NCBI GenBank assembly: GCA_965247665.1
Contig: CBDFHH010000002.1
Coordinates: 496,001-560,000 of the forward strand
DNA length: 64,000 nt
DNA from: CAUZWH01 sp965247665
GTDB lineage: Bacteria; Pseudomonadota; Alphaproteobacteria; SHVV01
Direction: 5' to 3'
This document shows, in pieces, positions 17,322 through 26,113 of this stretch. The translations under genes and the position numbers were made by a program. A model generated the notes under the pieces. The model searched no databases, was not told where the DNA came from, and saw nothing but the letters and a program-made list of their open reading frames with translations. The first letter of the stretch is position 1. Every line of letters starts with the position of its first letter.

Positions 17322-18173
17322 ATGCGTTTCACCACGCTCTACGCCGCCAACGGCAAGGCTTATCTGGTCCGGTTGAAAAACGGCATGGCCGAGCCGATCG
17401 GCCGCGCCTATGAAAAACCAGGCGTCGATCCCCTGCGTGAGATTCTGGAGCAGGGCCGCAACCCCAAACGCGTGCGGCCGATCGCCAAACCCTTCCCGGT
17501 GCGCGGCCGCCGCTACGGGCCGGCGGTGACGGCCCCGCAAAAGGTGATCGCGGTCGGCCTCAACTACAAGAAACATCAGGACGAGTCGGGACTGCCGGTG
17601 CCGGTCGCGCCGCAGTCGTTCTGCAAATACACCTCCAGCCTCAACGGGCACGGCCGGCCGGTGAAGTTCCGCGCCAAGGACACCAAGCGCGTCGACTATG
17701 AGTGCGAGCTGGCCTTCGTGATCGGCAAACGCGCCCGCAACGTCGACGAAAGGAAAGCGCTGGCCTACGTGTTCGGCTACACCTTGCTGAACGACGTCTC
17801 GGCCCGTGACCACCAATTCGCCGAAGGCCAGGTCGGCCGCGCCAAGAGTTTTGACACCTTCACGCCCCTCGGGCCGTGCATTGTCACCGCGGACGAGATC
17901 CCGGACCCGCAGGCGCTGATGATCCGCACCCGGCTCAACGGCAAGGTGATGCAGGAAGAGAATACCGGCGACATGATCTTCGGCTGCGCTCACATCCTTG
18001 CCTACCTCAGCCGCTTTTTGACGCTCGAGCCGGGCGACGTCGTCTCGACCGGCACGCCGCACGGCGTCGGCTTCGCCCGCAAGCCGCCGGTGTTCATGAA
18101 GCATGGCGATGTCGTCGAGATCGAAGCCGACGTGATCAGCACGCTGCGCAACCGCATCCAGGTCATCAAATAG
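17322..18173 (+). CDS. Fumarylacetoacetate hydrolase family protein
   Basis: A 283-residue member of the FAH fold, 17 bases after the acyl-CoA dehydrogenase and preceded by AAGGAGAATGAT. The metal site is visible as E127 and E129 in DYECELAFVIG and D158 in LNDVSARD; PKVIAVGLNYKKHQDE and the C-terminal STGTPHGVGF are characteristic. The family hydrolyses C-C bonds of diketo acids or hydrates/isomerises ring-cleavage products (HpcE/MhpD-like reactions). With the neighbouring dehydrogenase and SDR it probably handles an aliphatic product of ring cleavage. The N-terminal ~65 residues are an accessory lid-like region. Confidence 0.85.
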   Translation: MRFTTLYAANGKAYLVRLKNGMAEPIGRAYEKPGVDPLREILEQGRNPKRVRPIAKPFPVRGRRYGPAVTAPQKVIAVGLNYKKHQDESGLPVPVAPQSFCKYTSSLNGHGRPVKFRAKDTKRVDYECELAFVIGKRARNVDERKALAYVFGYTLLNDVSARDHQFAEGQVGRAKSFDTFTPLGPCIVTADEIPDPQALMIRTRLNGKVMQEENTGDMIFGCAHILAYLSRFLTLEPGDVVSTGTPHGVGFARKPPVFMKHGDVVEIEADVISTLRNRIQVIK

Positions 18174-18177
18174 CGGC

Positions 18178-18966
18178 ATGATGGTGGCGGCCGATCCGCT
18201 CGGCGAATTCCGGCTCGACGGCCAGGTCGCGGTCGTCACCGGCGGTGCCAACGGCATCGGCCGGGCGATCGCCGAGGCTTATGCCGGAGTCGGGGCGATG
18301 GTCGCGGTGGCCGACCTCGATGGCGATGCTGCGACGGCCACGGCCAATGCCATTGCCGAGAGAGGCGGGCGGGTCGAGGCGCGGACCCTCGACGTTGCCG
18401 ACGACGCCGCGATCGAGCGCGTGTTGGGCGAGGTGGCCGAAACCCACGGCCGCTTCGACGTGCTGGTCAACAGCGCCGGCACCGCGGTGCGCGAATCCGC
18501 CAACGCCGTAACCCGCGCCGACTGGCAAAAGGTCGTCGACATCAACCTCACCGGGCTGTTCTTTTGCGCCCGCACCGCGGCGCAGCGGATGATCGGCGCC
18601 GGCCATGGCGGGCGCATCGTCAACATCGCTTCGATCATGGGGATCTCGGGCGGCGGCCTCTACCCCAACGCCTCCTACCAGGCGACCAAAGGGGCGGTGG
18701 TTAACCTGACGCGGGCGCTGGCGATCGAATGGGCCGGCGACGGCATCCGGGTCAACGCCATCGCGCCGACCTATGTGCGCACCAACTTCATCCGCGGCCT
18801 GCTGGATCAGCCCGACCTGATCGCCGAAATCGAAGCGATGACGCCGCTCGGCCGCCTCGCCGATCCCGGCGATATCTCGGGCGCGGCGCTCTACCTCGCC
18901 AGCGACGCTTCGCGTATGGTGACCGGTCACATACTGCCCGTGGATGGGGGGGTTCTGGCCCAATAG
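18178..18966 (+). CDS. Short-chain dehydrogenase/reductase
   Basis: A 262-residue classical SDR starting four bases after the FAH-family gene; the second codon is also ATG. Cofactor motif TGGANGIG at 21-28, VNSAGT in place of the usual NNAG, and catalytic IASIMG with YQATK. The acidic residue in VADLDGD after the second strand favours NAD over NADP. The C-terminus GHILPVDGG is standard. With tight spacing to the upstream dehydrogenase and hydrolase it is likely co-transcribed and may oxidise a 3-hydroxyacyl or similar intermediate; the substrate is not determinable here. Confidence 0.85.
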   Translation: MMVAADPLGEFRLDGQVAVVTGGANGIGRAIAEAYAGVGAMVAVADLDGDAATATANAIAERGGRVEARTLDVADDAAIERVLGEVAETHGRFDVLVNSAGTAVRESANAVTRADWQKVVDINLTGLFFCARTAAQRMIGAGHGGRIVNIASIMGISGGGLYPNASYQATKGAVVNLTRALAIEWAGDGIRVNAIAPTYVRTNFIRGLLDQPDLIAEIEAMTPLGRLADPGDISGAALYLASDASRMVTGHILPVDGGVLAQ

Positions 18967-18996
18967 CGCGTTCGTTCGCTACGGGAGGCGCATGCC

Positions 18997-19488
18997 ATGT
19001 GGAAAATCATCATCGCGCTGGTGGTCGGCGGCTCGATCGGCGGCGGCGGCGGCTTCGCCATCGGCATCTTCGTCTACCCCTATATCTTCCTCTCCGACAT
19101 TGAGGGCATGGATGAAGCGCCGGACGCGGCAGAGGTCAGGCTGGTCGCCGAGGGCACCTTCATTCACGCCAACCCGTCCGATCCGATCCACTACGGCCGC
19201 GGCAAGGCCTCGGTGTTCGAGGATGTGGTTCACCTCGGTGAGGACTTCGAGGTCGGCCCCGGCCCGGCATTCCGCGTCTATTTGGTGCCGCTCGCCGAAA
19301 TCACCCCCGATACCGAGGTCGACCAGACCATGTATGTCGATCTCGGCAGCTTGCGCGCCTTCAAGGGTAGCCAGAACTACCGCATCCCGGCGGGCACCGA
19401 GATCGGGAACTACCGGAGCGTGGTGATTTGGTGCGAGCGTTTCGGCGTGCTGATCTCACCGGCCAAGCTCGCATTCAAGGGCAGTTAG
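18997..19488 (+). CDS. DM13-domain protein, membrane anchored
   Basis: A 163-residue protein with an N-terminal membrane helix (~3-28, glycine rich) followed by a DM13-type domain (~48-160). The pattern EGTFIHANP, the GKASVFED segment, GPGPAFRVYLVP, LGSLRAFKGSQNYRIP and SVVIWCERFGVLIS matches this domain, including its single conserved Cys (C146). DM13 is thought to take part in redox or electron-transfer reactions, but no bacterial function is firmly established. It lies 30 bases downstream of the SDR with GGGAGG ahead of its start and probably ends that transcript. Confidence 0.75.
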   Translation: MWKIIIALVVGGSIGGGGGFAIGIFVYPYIFLSDIEGMDEAPDAAEVRLVAEGTFIHANPSDPIHYGRGKASVFEDVVHLGEDFEVGPGPAFRVYLVPLAEITPDTEVDQTMYVDLGSLRAFKGSQNYRIPAGTEIGNYRSVVIWCERFGVLISPAKLAFKGS

Positions 19489-19564
19489 CCGCGCGAGAAC
19501 TCGTGCATACTTGGGTCAAGGGACATGACCCTTGCTTCCGTCGATACCGATTGCTGAAATTTCC

Positions 19565-20332
19565 ATGAGCGCATTTGCGTCTATCCGCCTGCCCATAGCC
19601 GTTGCGGCGCTGGCTGTCGGCCTTGTCGCCGCTTGTGCGACGACGACCGACCAGGGAGAGGACTGTCTCCCCGACAATATGACGGGCGTCGCCGGCGGCG
19701 GCGAATGCCTTGTGGTCCAGACCTTCGGCGCCGCACCGGACAACGGGACGCTTGTCGTCTTCGTGCATGGTGACGACAATATCCCGGAGGGCGGCCGCCC
19801 GAGAGACTATCTGGCAGGTCTCGCCAGACGGGTTTCCGGTGGCGGCGTCACGGCGGCGGTGCTGATCCGCCCCGGCCACCACGATTCGCGGGGCCGAGCG
19901 TCGACCAACAGGGGCGGCCGCTATGGGGGCGACTGGTTCCGCCACGACACCGGCGTCGTATCGGAGGCCATCGCTGGGCTGAAGGCGCATCACGGCGCGG
20001 AGCGCGTCGTCCTTATCGGCCATTCCATCGGCGCCGCAATCGGCACCGCCATACTCGTTCGAACCCCCGGACTGGTGGACTCGGCGGTTCTCATCGCCTG
20101 TTTGTGCGATTGGTCGCCCAGCGTGGGAACCGTTTCCACCGATGTCGAGGTCGTCGCCCTGACCGGCGCCAACGACACCGTCACCCCGCCCCGGATCGCG
20201 CGCATTTATATAGCGGGACTTGAAAGGCGCGGCGTCGCCGCGACATTCGTTGAGGTCGCCCATGCAGACCACGATCTGATAGACCACCCGGAGGTCCGCG
20301 GGGCGATCAACCGCCTCGCCCGCCGCGACTGA
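19565..20332 (+). CDS. Lipoprotein alpha/beta hydrolase
   Basis: A 255-residue secreted hydrolase. From the ATG at 19565 it begins with a lipoprotein signal peptide ending in the lipobox LVAAC (C24). An upstream TTG in the same frame would place extra residues before the signal and is less likely. The fold is shown by VVFVHGDDN (oxyanion region) and nucleophile elbow GHSIG with S154; D204 (TGANDTVTPP) and H233 or H236 (VAHADHDLI) complete a triad. It should sit in the inner or outer membrane facing the periplasm and cleave an ester, amide or peptide. The substrate is unknown. Confidence 0.78.
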   Translation: MSAFASIRLPIAVAALAVGLVAACATTTDQGEDCLPDNMTGVAGGGECLVVQTFGAAPDNGTLVVFVHGDDNIPEGGRPRDYLAGLARRVSGGGVTAAVLIRPGHHDSRGRASTNRGGRYGGDWFRHDTGVVSEAIAGLKAHHGAERVVLIGHSIGAAIGTAILVRTPGLVDSAVLIACLCDWSPSVGTVSTDVEVVALTGANDTVTPPRIARIYIAGLERRGVAATFVEVAHADHDLIDHPEVRGAINRLARRD

Positions 20333-20404
20333 GCCGGGCTCCGCGTTCCTCCAGTCGGCGGCGGTCTCGATGACAACCGCTATGCCGCCCAGCGGTTCCG
20401 CTCC

Positions 20405-20593
20405 ATGGCTAACGGCGACATCGTTCCCGTCGGCGCCGACGGGACCAAGCCGAAGGGCCGGCGCAAGGCGCGGCCGATGATCGCCTCGCTGAAGGCGGTC
20501 GAGAAGATGCGGGCCGCGCGTGACGAAATCATCATCGCGACGGGGATCAAGCTGCGCGGCTCGGGGGGCCAGCTCTGGCGGTGGCGGCAATGA
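20405..20593 (+). CDS. Possible small protein or gene remnant, unrecognised
   Basis: A 62-residue frame rich in Lys/Arg (GTKPKGRRKARPMIASLKAV) with a helical middle. Protein-like text continues upstream of the ATG in the same frame (GGGLDDNRYAAQRFRS) without a start codon, so it may be the tail of a broken gene. Its stop overlaps the start of the next small frame by the four bases ATGA, a sign of coupled translation. I do not recognise a family. Confidence 0.3.
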   Translation: MANGDIVPVGADGTKPKGRRKARPMIASLKAVEKMRAARDEIIIATGIKLRGSGGQLWRWRQ

Positions 20594-20853
20594 GCGTTGG
20601 CGCCATGGTGCCGGCGCGTACGGTCGATGATGCAGACCTCGCCGACGATATACGCGAAGCGGCGCATACTGATCGCGGGTTGGGAAGAAACGGGGTTGAA
20701 ACGAGGTTCATGCGTGCTGTGCTCGCGGCGGCTGTCGACCATATTCGACAGGTGATCGAATCGAGCTTGAGCGTGATCCCGCTACCGGCGCGCCGGTGTT
20801 GCGGTTCGGGAGCGGTCGGACGTCCGTCCTGGCTTCGGCGACGCCGCACCTGA
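20590..20853 (+). CDS. Possible small protein coupled to the preceding frame, unrecognised
   Basis: An 87-residue frame starting at the ATGA overlap. The first ~55 residues look like real protein (ARTVDDADLADDIREAAHTD, then TRFMRAVLAAAVDHIRQVIE, an amphipathic helix); the last 30 are Arg/Cys-rich and may be read-through into non-coding DNA. It ends just before a terminator hairpin. No family is recognised. Confidence 0.3.
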   Translation: MSVGAMVPARTVDDADLADDIREAAHTDRGLGRNGVETRFMRAVLAAAVDHIRQVIESSLSVIPLPARRCCGSGAVGRPSWLRRRRT

Positions 20854-20873
20854 ACCGACCCCGTTGGGATATG

Positions 20874-20905
20874 AAAAGGGCGGCCCGGGACCGGGCCGCC
20901 CTTTT
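20874..20905. terminator. Bidirectional rho-independent terminator
   Basis: A very stable palindrome: AAAAGGGCGGCCC pairs with GGGCCGCCCTTTT around a six-base loop. It works in both directions, ending the small-frame transcript on the plus strand and the convergent heme-oxygenase-like gene on the minus strand. Confidence 0.85.
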
Positions 20906-20927
20906 GGTTTTCGTACGACCGGTGCCT

Positions 20928-21638
20928 CTAGTAGTACTGCCAGACGTTGTACTGATTGTAGTAGAGGTCGGCGGTGTGGATCACGGCGAAACGCACCGCT
21001 TCCTGCATCTGCGCGGTGGTGGCGTAGCGCTCCATCGCCGTCGGGCCGAGCGAACCGTGCTCCTCCTCGACATGCGAGGCGTGCACCGAGATCGACACCA
21101 TCGCTTCGTCGCTGAGGTCGTAGTGCTCGCGCAGGCCCTTTTCGATCTTGGCGAACACCAGCGGGTTGATGCGCTCGGCGGCGAACGAGGTCGCGGCCAA
21201 CCCTTCGACGAAGCTGCGGTTGCGGATCACGACTTCGGCCCAGTGCTTGAACAGCCACGATTCCATCTTCATATCGTCCTCGGCGCGGCGCTCATCGCTC
21301 CAGCCGAGCTCGCGAATGGTGGAGTCGATCAGCCGCATGTGGCCCGAGGTCTTCGACGATTCTCCATATTCCTCTTCCAGCATGTTTTCGAGGATGCCCT
21401 CGCGCAGATCGTCATCGGGGCACTTCGCCCACTGCACACCGAACAGCTTGTTGGTGGGGTCGGCCCACAGCGAAAACTGGTTGAGCCAGCCGGCAATCTG
21501 GTCCGTCGTGGCGGTGCCGTTCTCGACCGCGAGTACGAACGGGTGCCGGGTGCGGTCGCGCACCGAATCGTCGAGCGCGACGTTGAGTTCGTCGACGAGT
21601 TGCGAAATGGGGATGGCGTCGCTGACCGGTGCGTCCAT
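20928..21638 (-). CDS. Iron-containing redox enzyme, TenA/PqqC/heme-oxygenase-like fold
   Basis: A 236-residue, mostly helical protein; the ATG chosen has AGAGGGA upstream, four to five codons after another in-frame ATG without one. The arrangement NMLEEEYGE followed by SGHMRLID, then a further SVHASHVEEEHGSLGP segment, matches the carboxylate/His metal ligands of the heme-oxygenase-like diiron oxidase/oxygenase group related to TenA and PqqC. Members perform unusual oxidations (N-oxygenation, decarboxylative desaturation, C-C cleavage), so the substrate is open. It is encoded alone between a terminator and a hydratase gene with ~100 bases on that side. Confidence 0.72.
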   Translation of the reverse strand: MDAPVSDAIPISQLVDELNVALDDSVRDRTRHPFVLAVENGTATTDQIAGWLNQFSLWADPTNKLFGVQWAKCPDDDLREGILENMLEEEYGESSKTSGHMRLIDSTIRELGWSDERRAEDDMKMESWLFKHWAEVVIRNRSFVEGLAATSFAAERINPLVFAKIEKGLREHYDLSDEAMVSISVHASHVEEEHGSLGPTAMERYATTAQMQEAVRFAVIHTADLYYNQYNVWQYY

Positions 21639-21739
21639 GGCAGTCCCTCTCAAATCGGCTTGGGCAGGTGGATTCTATGGGTTGGCGGAAAATACCACAC
21701 CCGGGATTCCGACGCGACCTCCCAGAAGTCTCGCAGAAG

Positions 21740-22597
21740 TTAACCGACTTCAGCTCGGCCGTTGTTGAGCACCACGATGTCGCGCTCGACCACCCGGCTT
21801 CGGAACGAGACGATATCCTCGTCGTGCCACATCTCGGTGCGGATGGTCTCGCCGGGATAGACCGGTGCCGAGAAGCGCAGCTGCAGGCTCTTGAAGCGGG
21901 CGGGGTCGCAGTCGCAGCAGGTCTTGAGCAGGGCGTGGCCCGCAGCGCCGAGGGTGCAAAGCCCGTGCAGGATCGGCGCGTCGAACCCGGCTGCGCGGGC
22001 TACCACGGGGTCGGCGTGCAGCGGATTGCGGTCGCCGGAGAGGCGGTAGATCAGCGCTGCCTGCGGCTGGGTCGGCAAATCGCAGGTGAGGTCGGGATCC
22101 CGCTCGGGAATCCGGTGCGGCTCGGGACTGGGGCCGGTCGGGCCGCCGAAGCCGCCGTCACCGCGCGCGAAGGTGGTCGAGGTCGCGGTGGCGATAATTT
22201 CGCTCGACGCTTTGTCGATCAGTTCCTTCTCGGTGTAGATCAGCGCGCCCTTGCCGGCGCCCTTGTCGACGATCCCGCTGACCCGCATGCGGCCGATCAC
22301 GGTTCCTTCGGGCGGCAACCGACGATGCAGCACCAGCCCCTGCTCGCCATGCAGTACGCGCACCCAGTCGACGCCGGTGTCTTGCTCCTTGAGCCAGAAG
22401 CCGGGGGAGCCCAGCACCAAGGCCATGGTCGGCAGCGCCAGCAGATCCTCCTCATAGACGAAGCGAAGCTGGCGTTGGTCGAGCGGATCGATACCGAGCC
22501 CGACACCCAGCGCGTAGAGGATGGTGTCGGTCTTGGTGTAGGCGTGTTCGATTTCGTCGAACTTCCAGTTGAGCATGCGGTCGTAGTCGATGGTCAT
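21740..22597 (-). CDS. MaoC-family enoyl-CoA hydratase 2
   Basis: A 285-residue double hot-dog protein like the hydratase-2 domain of eukaryotic peroxisomal multifunctional enzyme. The catalytic Asp/His pair lies in the hydratase-2 motif YRLSGDRNPLHADP; GFDAPILHGLCTLG follows. The N-terminal half is the inactive hot-dog with ALGVGLGIDPLDQRQLRFVYE. It hydrates 2-enoyl-CoA to (3R)-hydroxyacyl-CoA. The next gene on the same strand is an SDR resembling the dehydrogenase part of the same multifunctional enzyme, so the two likely act in sequence. Confidence 0.88.
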   Translation of the reverse strand: MTIDYDRMLNWKFDEIEHAYTKTDTILYALGVGLGIDPLDQRQLRFVYEEDLLALPTMALVLGSPGFWLKEQDTGVDWVRVLHGEQGLVLHRRLPPEGTVIGRMRVSGIVDKGAGKGALIYTEKELIDKASSEIIATATSTTFARGDGGFGGPTGPSPEPHRIPERDPDLTCDLPTQPQAALIYRLSGDRNPLHADPVVARAAGFDAPILHGLCTLGAAGHALLKTCCDCDPARFKSLQLRFSAPVYPGETIRTEMWHDEDIVSFRSRVVERDIVVLNNGRAEVG

Positions 22598-22843
22598 GGT
22601 GTCGTTTCTCGATGTCGCGTTGGTTTGTCGTTGCCTGGTCCCGTGCCGGGAGCATCACCCTCGGTTGCCGCCGGGGTGCACGAATACGGACCGCCCTCAA
22701 CCCTGACCGGGAATACGCAACAGCCGGTGTAGCCGGAGGCCGGACCAAGCCTGATCAAGTCCGCCAGGGGGACGATGGAGCGCTGCTCCGCCGGTACCTG
22801 TTCCGGGGCGATCGAGGGCGATGCGGCAACGCTCAATCCGCGT

Positions 22844-23758
22844 TCATACGGGATCCCAGCCGAACACGTCGGTGGTAACGTCGAGATTGTGGAAGTCAGG
22901 CGCCAGGGCCGGCATGGCGTGCTCGGCAACGCTCTCCGGCGTCCAGCCCCGGCTCTCATGGATGCCGCGCAGGGGTCGCGACTGGCCCATCAGGAAGATC
23001 TCGTTGTTGCGCACGCAGAAGATCTGGCCCGACACGGCGCCAGCAGAGTCGCTGCACAGATAGACCGCCAGCGGCGCGATCTTGTTCGGGGTCATCCGCT
23101 TGAGCCTGGCGACCCGTTCGGTCTGCGTCTCGGTATCGGTGGGGATGGTGCCGATCATCCGCGTCCACGCCGTCGGCGCGATACAGTTCGAGCGCACGCC
23201 GAAGCGCCGCATATCGAGCGCGATCGACTTCGACAGGCCGACGATGCCGAGCTTGGCGGCGGCGTAGTTGGCCTGGCCGACATTGCCGATCAGGCCCGAG
23301 GTCGAGGTCATGTGCACGAAAGCGCCGGATTCCTGCTCGCGGAAGTGCTTGGCCGCGGCGCTGGATACGTTGAAGCTGCCCTTCAGGTGCACGTTGATGA
23401 CGCTGTCCCAGGCATGCTCGCTCATCTTGTGGAAGATGGCGTCGCGCAGGATGCCGGCGTTGTTGACCACGCAATCGAGCCTGCCGAAAGTATCGATCGC
23501 CCGTGCCACCATCGCCTGCGCCGCGCCCGCATCGGCGACGGATTCGGTGTCGGACGCGGCTTCGCCGCCGGCGGCGATGATCGCTTCCACGACCTCCCGG
23601 GCCGGGCCGGTGTCGGCACCCTCGCCGTGTTCGCTGCCGCCGAGGTCGTTGACCAGAACGCGTGCGCCCTGGGCCGCCATCATCAATGCGATCTCGCGGC
23701 CGATGCCGCGGCCGGCGCCGGTGACCAGCACAACCTTGCCGGCAAGCATGTCGGGCAT
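22844..23758 (-). CDS. SDR resembling (3R)-hydroxyacyl-CoA dehydrogenase of multifunctional enzyme type
   Basis: A 304-residue SDR, longer than classical members because of a C-terminal extension (FCVRNNEIFLMGQSRPLRG). Motifs: TGAGRGIG, the insert NDLGGSEHGEG typical of the peroxisomal multifunctional enzyme dehydrogenase, NNAGILRD, and catalytic Ser in TSTSG with YAAAK. It should oxidise (3R)-hydroxyacyl-CoA to the 3-oxo form, matching the hydratase 2 encoded downstream. The E1-alpha gene starts further upstream on the same strand, so the three are probably one transcript. An alternative start three codons later is possible. Confidence 0.85.
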   Translation of the reverse strand: MPDMLAGKVVLVTGAGRGIGREIALMMAAQGARVLVNDLGGSEHGEGADTGPAREVVEAIIAAGGEAASDTESVADAGAAQAMVARAIDTFGRLDCVVNNAGILRDAIFHKMSEHAWDSVINVHLKGSFNVSSAAAKHFREQESGAFVHMTSTSGLIGNVGQANYAAAKLGIVGLSKSIALDMRRFGVRSNCIAPTAWTRMIGTIPTDTETQTERVARLKRMTPNKIAPLAVYLCSDSAGAVSGQIFCVRNNEIFLMGQSRPLRGIHESRGWTPESVAEHAMPALAPDFHNLDVTTDVFGWDPV

Positions 23759-23778
23759 GGCAGGCAGTTTTCCGGGGA

Positions 23779-24858
23779 TCAGGGGTCGGCGCGGGCAGCG
23801 CGCTGGCGCTGCAGCAGCGGCGTCAGGTCGGCGAAAATATGCTCGAACACCGCCCCGGCCTGCGGCGGGCCATGGCTCTCGGAACGGGCGAAGGCGTCGT
23901 CGACCTCAGCCGCGATTTCCGCCTCCCATCGCTCGGCGATCCTCTTCGACCACTTTTTCTTGCGGCGCAGATATTTCTGTACCCGTTCGATCGGATCGCG
24001 CTTTTTCCAGCGCGCGAGCGCGCGCGGGTCGACATAGCGGGTGGGGTCGTCGACGGTGGTGTGCGGCGAGGTGCGGTAGGTGCGGGACTCAATCAGGGTC
24101 GGACCTTCGCCGGCCCGGGCGCGCGCCACTGCCTCGCGGGCGACGCCATGGAGCGCAAACAGATCGTTGCCGTCAACCGCAAACCCGGGAAACCCATAGG
24201 CCGGTGCTCGCGAGGCGAGGTCGCTGGTCGCGCTTTGGATCTCGCGCGGCGTGGATATCGCCCAACAATTGTTTTGCAGCACGAAGATCACCGGCGCCTT
24301 GACCACGCCGGCCAGGTTGCAGGCTTCGTGAAAATCGCCTTCGGACGAGGCACCGTCGCCAAAATAGGTCATGACGACGTTGTCCTTGCCCTGAAGTTTG
24401 GAGCCCCAGGCGAGACCGACCGCATGCGGCAGCTGGGCGGCCAGCGAAACCTGATGCACGGTGAGGTTGGCGCCCTCGGGCGGTTGCAGCCCCAAGGGGT
24501 GGCCGCGGCGGTAGAGCGCCAACCGCTCCAACGTCATTCCCTGACGGAGCTGAGCCGGCATCTCGCGGTACTGCACCACCACCCAATCGCGTTCGGGCTC
24601 GAGCGCCAGCGCCGGCCCCAGCACCGACGCCTCCTGCGCCCCAAGCGGCGCGAAGGTGCCGAGCTTGCCTTGGCGCTGCAGGCTGAAGCATTTGTTGTCG
24701 AAGGCCCGCGCCAGCATCATCAGCCGCAACGCGGCAAGGGTCTCGTCGTCGTCGAGGTCGGGCTTGGCGCCGTCGACCAGCGTGCCGTCTTCCCTAAGCA
24801 CTCGGATCGGCGCGACCGGTTTGTCGCGCGGAAGGTAGGTGGATTTGTCGACTTGCAT
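23779..24858 (-). CDS. 2-oxoacid dehydrogenase E1 component, alpha subunit (orphan)
   Basis: A 359-residue thiamine-diphosphate enzyme subunit. The TPP/Mg motif begins GDGASSEGDFHEA near residue 168 and ends ~30 residues later in VLQNN; the regulatory/active loop reads YRTSPHTTVDDPTRY. The length and LARAFDNKCFSLQRQGKLG start match branched-chain or acetoin/pyruvate E1-alpha. E1-alpha normally needs an E1-beta and an E2; neither is beside it, where SDR and hydratase genes follow instead. It may pair with subunits encoded elsewhere. A divergent acyl-CoA dehydrogenase begins 109 bases away. Confidence 0.85.
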   Translation of the reverse strand: MQVDKSTYLPRDKPVAPIRVLREDGTLVDGAKPDLDDDETLAALRLMMLARAFDNKCFSLQRQGKLGTFAPLGAQEASVLGPALALEPERDWVVVQYREMPAQLRQGMTLERLALYRRGHPLGLQPPEGANLTVHQVSLAAQLPHAVGLAWGSKLQGKDNVVMTYFGDGASSEGDFHEACNLAGVVKAPVIFVLQNNCWAISTPREIQSATSDLASRAPAYGFPGFAVDGNDLFALHGVAREAVARARAGEGPTLIESRTYRTSPHTTVDDPTRYVDPRALARWKKRDPIERVQKYLRRKKKWSKRIAERWEAEIAAEVDDAFARSESHGPPQAGAVFEHIFADLTPLLQRQRAARADP

Positions 24859-24967
24859 GCGCGGGGCCTTTCCCGGGCGGAGTGTAGCGAGCGACGTTCG
24901 TTTGGCAATCCGACCGACCCGTTCGCCACGGCGCTTGTGTTAGGGTCGCTGCACCGCAGGGAGTGAA

Positions 24968-26113
24968 ATGACCTACAAGATTTTCGGTTTCAGCGAAGAG
25001 CAGGTGCTGATGCGCGACAATCTGCTCGGCCTGCTCGGCCGCGCGCTGCCGCCGGACAAGATTCGCACGCTCGAAAACAGCGGCAGCGACCCGGCCGAAG
25101 CCTATGCCGCGCTGGCCGAGGCCGGTTGGCTGGGGCTGCCCTTTGCCGAGACCTACGGCGGCGCGGCCGCCAACCACAAAGACCTCGCCGTGTTCATCGA
25201 GGCCCTGAGCTACCACCATAACGGTCTGCGCGCGGCTTACATGACCTCGGTGATCTATGGCGGCATGAGCGTGCAGTATCACGGTTCCGAGGCGCTGCGG
25301 GCGGAGCTGCTGCCGCGGGTGATCGCCGGCGACGTTCGCATGGCGGTTTCCTATAGCGAGCCGCACAGCGGCTCGGACGCCGGCGCGATCCGCACCCGCG
25401 CGGTGCGCGACGGCGACGACTACGTTCTCAACGGCCAGAAGGTGTTCACCACCAACGCCCATGTCGCGGACTATCTGGTGGTGACGGCGAAGACCGACTC
25501 CGATGCGGGGCGGCGCGGTATCAGCCTGTTCCTGGTCGACGCGCACGCGCCGGGTATGGACATACGGCCGATGCAGGCGTTGGGCGCCCGCACCAGCCCG
25601 CCCAACGAGGTGTTCATCGACGACGTGCGCGTGCCGGCGGCGCAGCTGTTGGGCGAGCCGAACGATGGCTGGTCCCGGCTCATGCAGAGCCTCAATATCG
25701 AACGCCTGCTGATTGCCGCGGCCTGCGCCGGGCAGTGCTTGCGCATTCTCCAAATCGCCTCGAGTTTTGCTCGCGAGCGCGAGGCGTTCGGCCGGATCAT
25801 CACCGCCTACCAGGCGATCAGCCACAAGCTCGCCGACATGCAGATGATGACCGAGACGGCGCGGCTTGCGACCTTCCACGCCGCCGAGATGCTCGATGCC
25901 GGCGAAGACGCGGTGCTCGAGACCACCAACGCCAAGGTCGTCGCCAGCGAGAACAACCTCGCCTGCGCCGATCTCGGCATGCGCGTGATGGCCGGTACCG
26001 GCTATGTCGAGGGCGATATGCAGCGGCTCTATCGCGACGCCCGCGCCCACACCATCGGCGGCGGCACCAGCGATGTCCTGCGCAATGTCATCGCCAAGCG
26101 CATGGGGTTGTAA
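24968..26113 (+). CDS. Acyl-CoA dehydrogenase
   Basis: A 381-residue flavoprotein with an ATG after CAGGGAG. Characteristic segments: AVSYSEPHSGSDAGAIRTRA, NGQKVFTTNAHVADYLVV, EREAFGRIITAYQAISHKLADMQ, and VMAGTGYVEGDMQRLYRDA. As in the other acyl-CoA dehydrogenase of this window, the C-terminal place of the catalytic Glu holds Gly (TIGGGTSD), while LNIERLLIAA supplies a Glu in the position used by isovaleryl-CoA dehydrogenase. A branched-chain or similar substrate is therefore plausible, which would agree with the divergent E1-alpha gene of branched-chain type. This link is inference. Confidence 0.88.
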   Translation: MTYKIFGFSEEQVLMRDNLLGLLGRALPPDKIRTLENSGSDPAEAYAALAEAGWLGLPFAETYGGAAANHKDLAVFIEALSYHHNGLRAAYMTSVIYGGMSVQYHGSEALRAELLPRVIAGDVRMAVSYSEPHSGSDAGAIRTRAVRDGDDYVLNGQKVFTTNAHVADYLVVTAKTDSDAGRRGISLFLVDAHAPGMDIRPMQALGARTSPPNEVFIDDVRVPAAQLLGEPNDGWSRLMQSLNIERLLIAAACAGQCLRILQIASSFAREREAFGRIITAYQAISHKLADMQMMTETARLATFHAAEMLDAGEDAVLETTNAKVVASENNLACADLGMRVMAGTGYVEGDMQRLYRDARAHTIGGGTSDVLRNVIAKRMGL

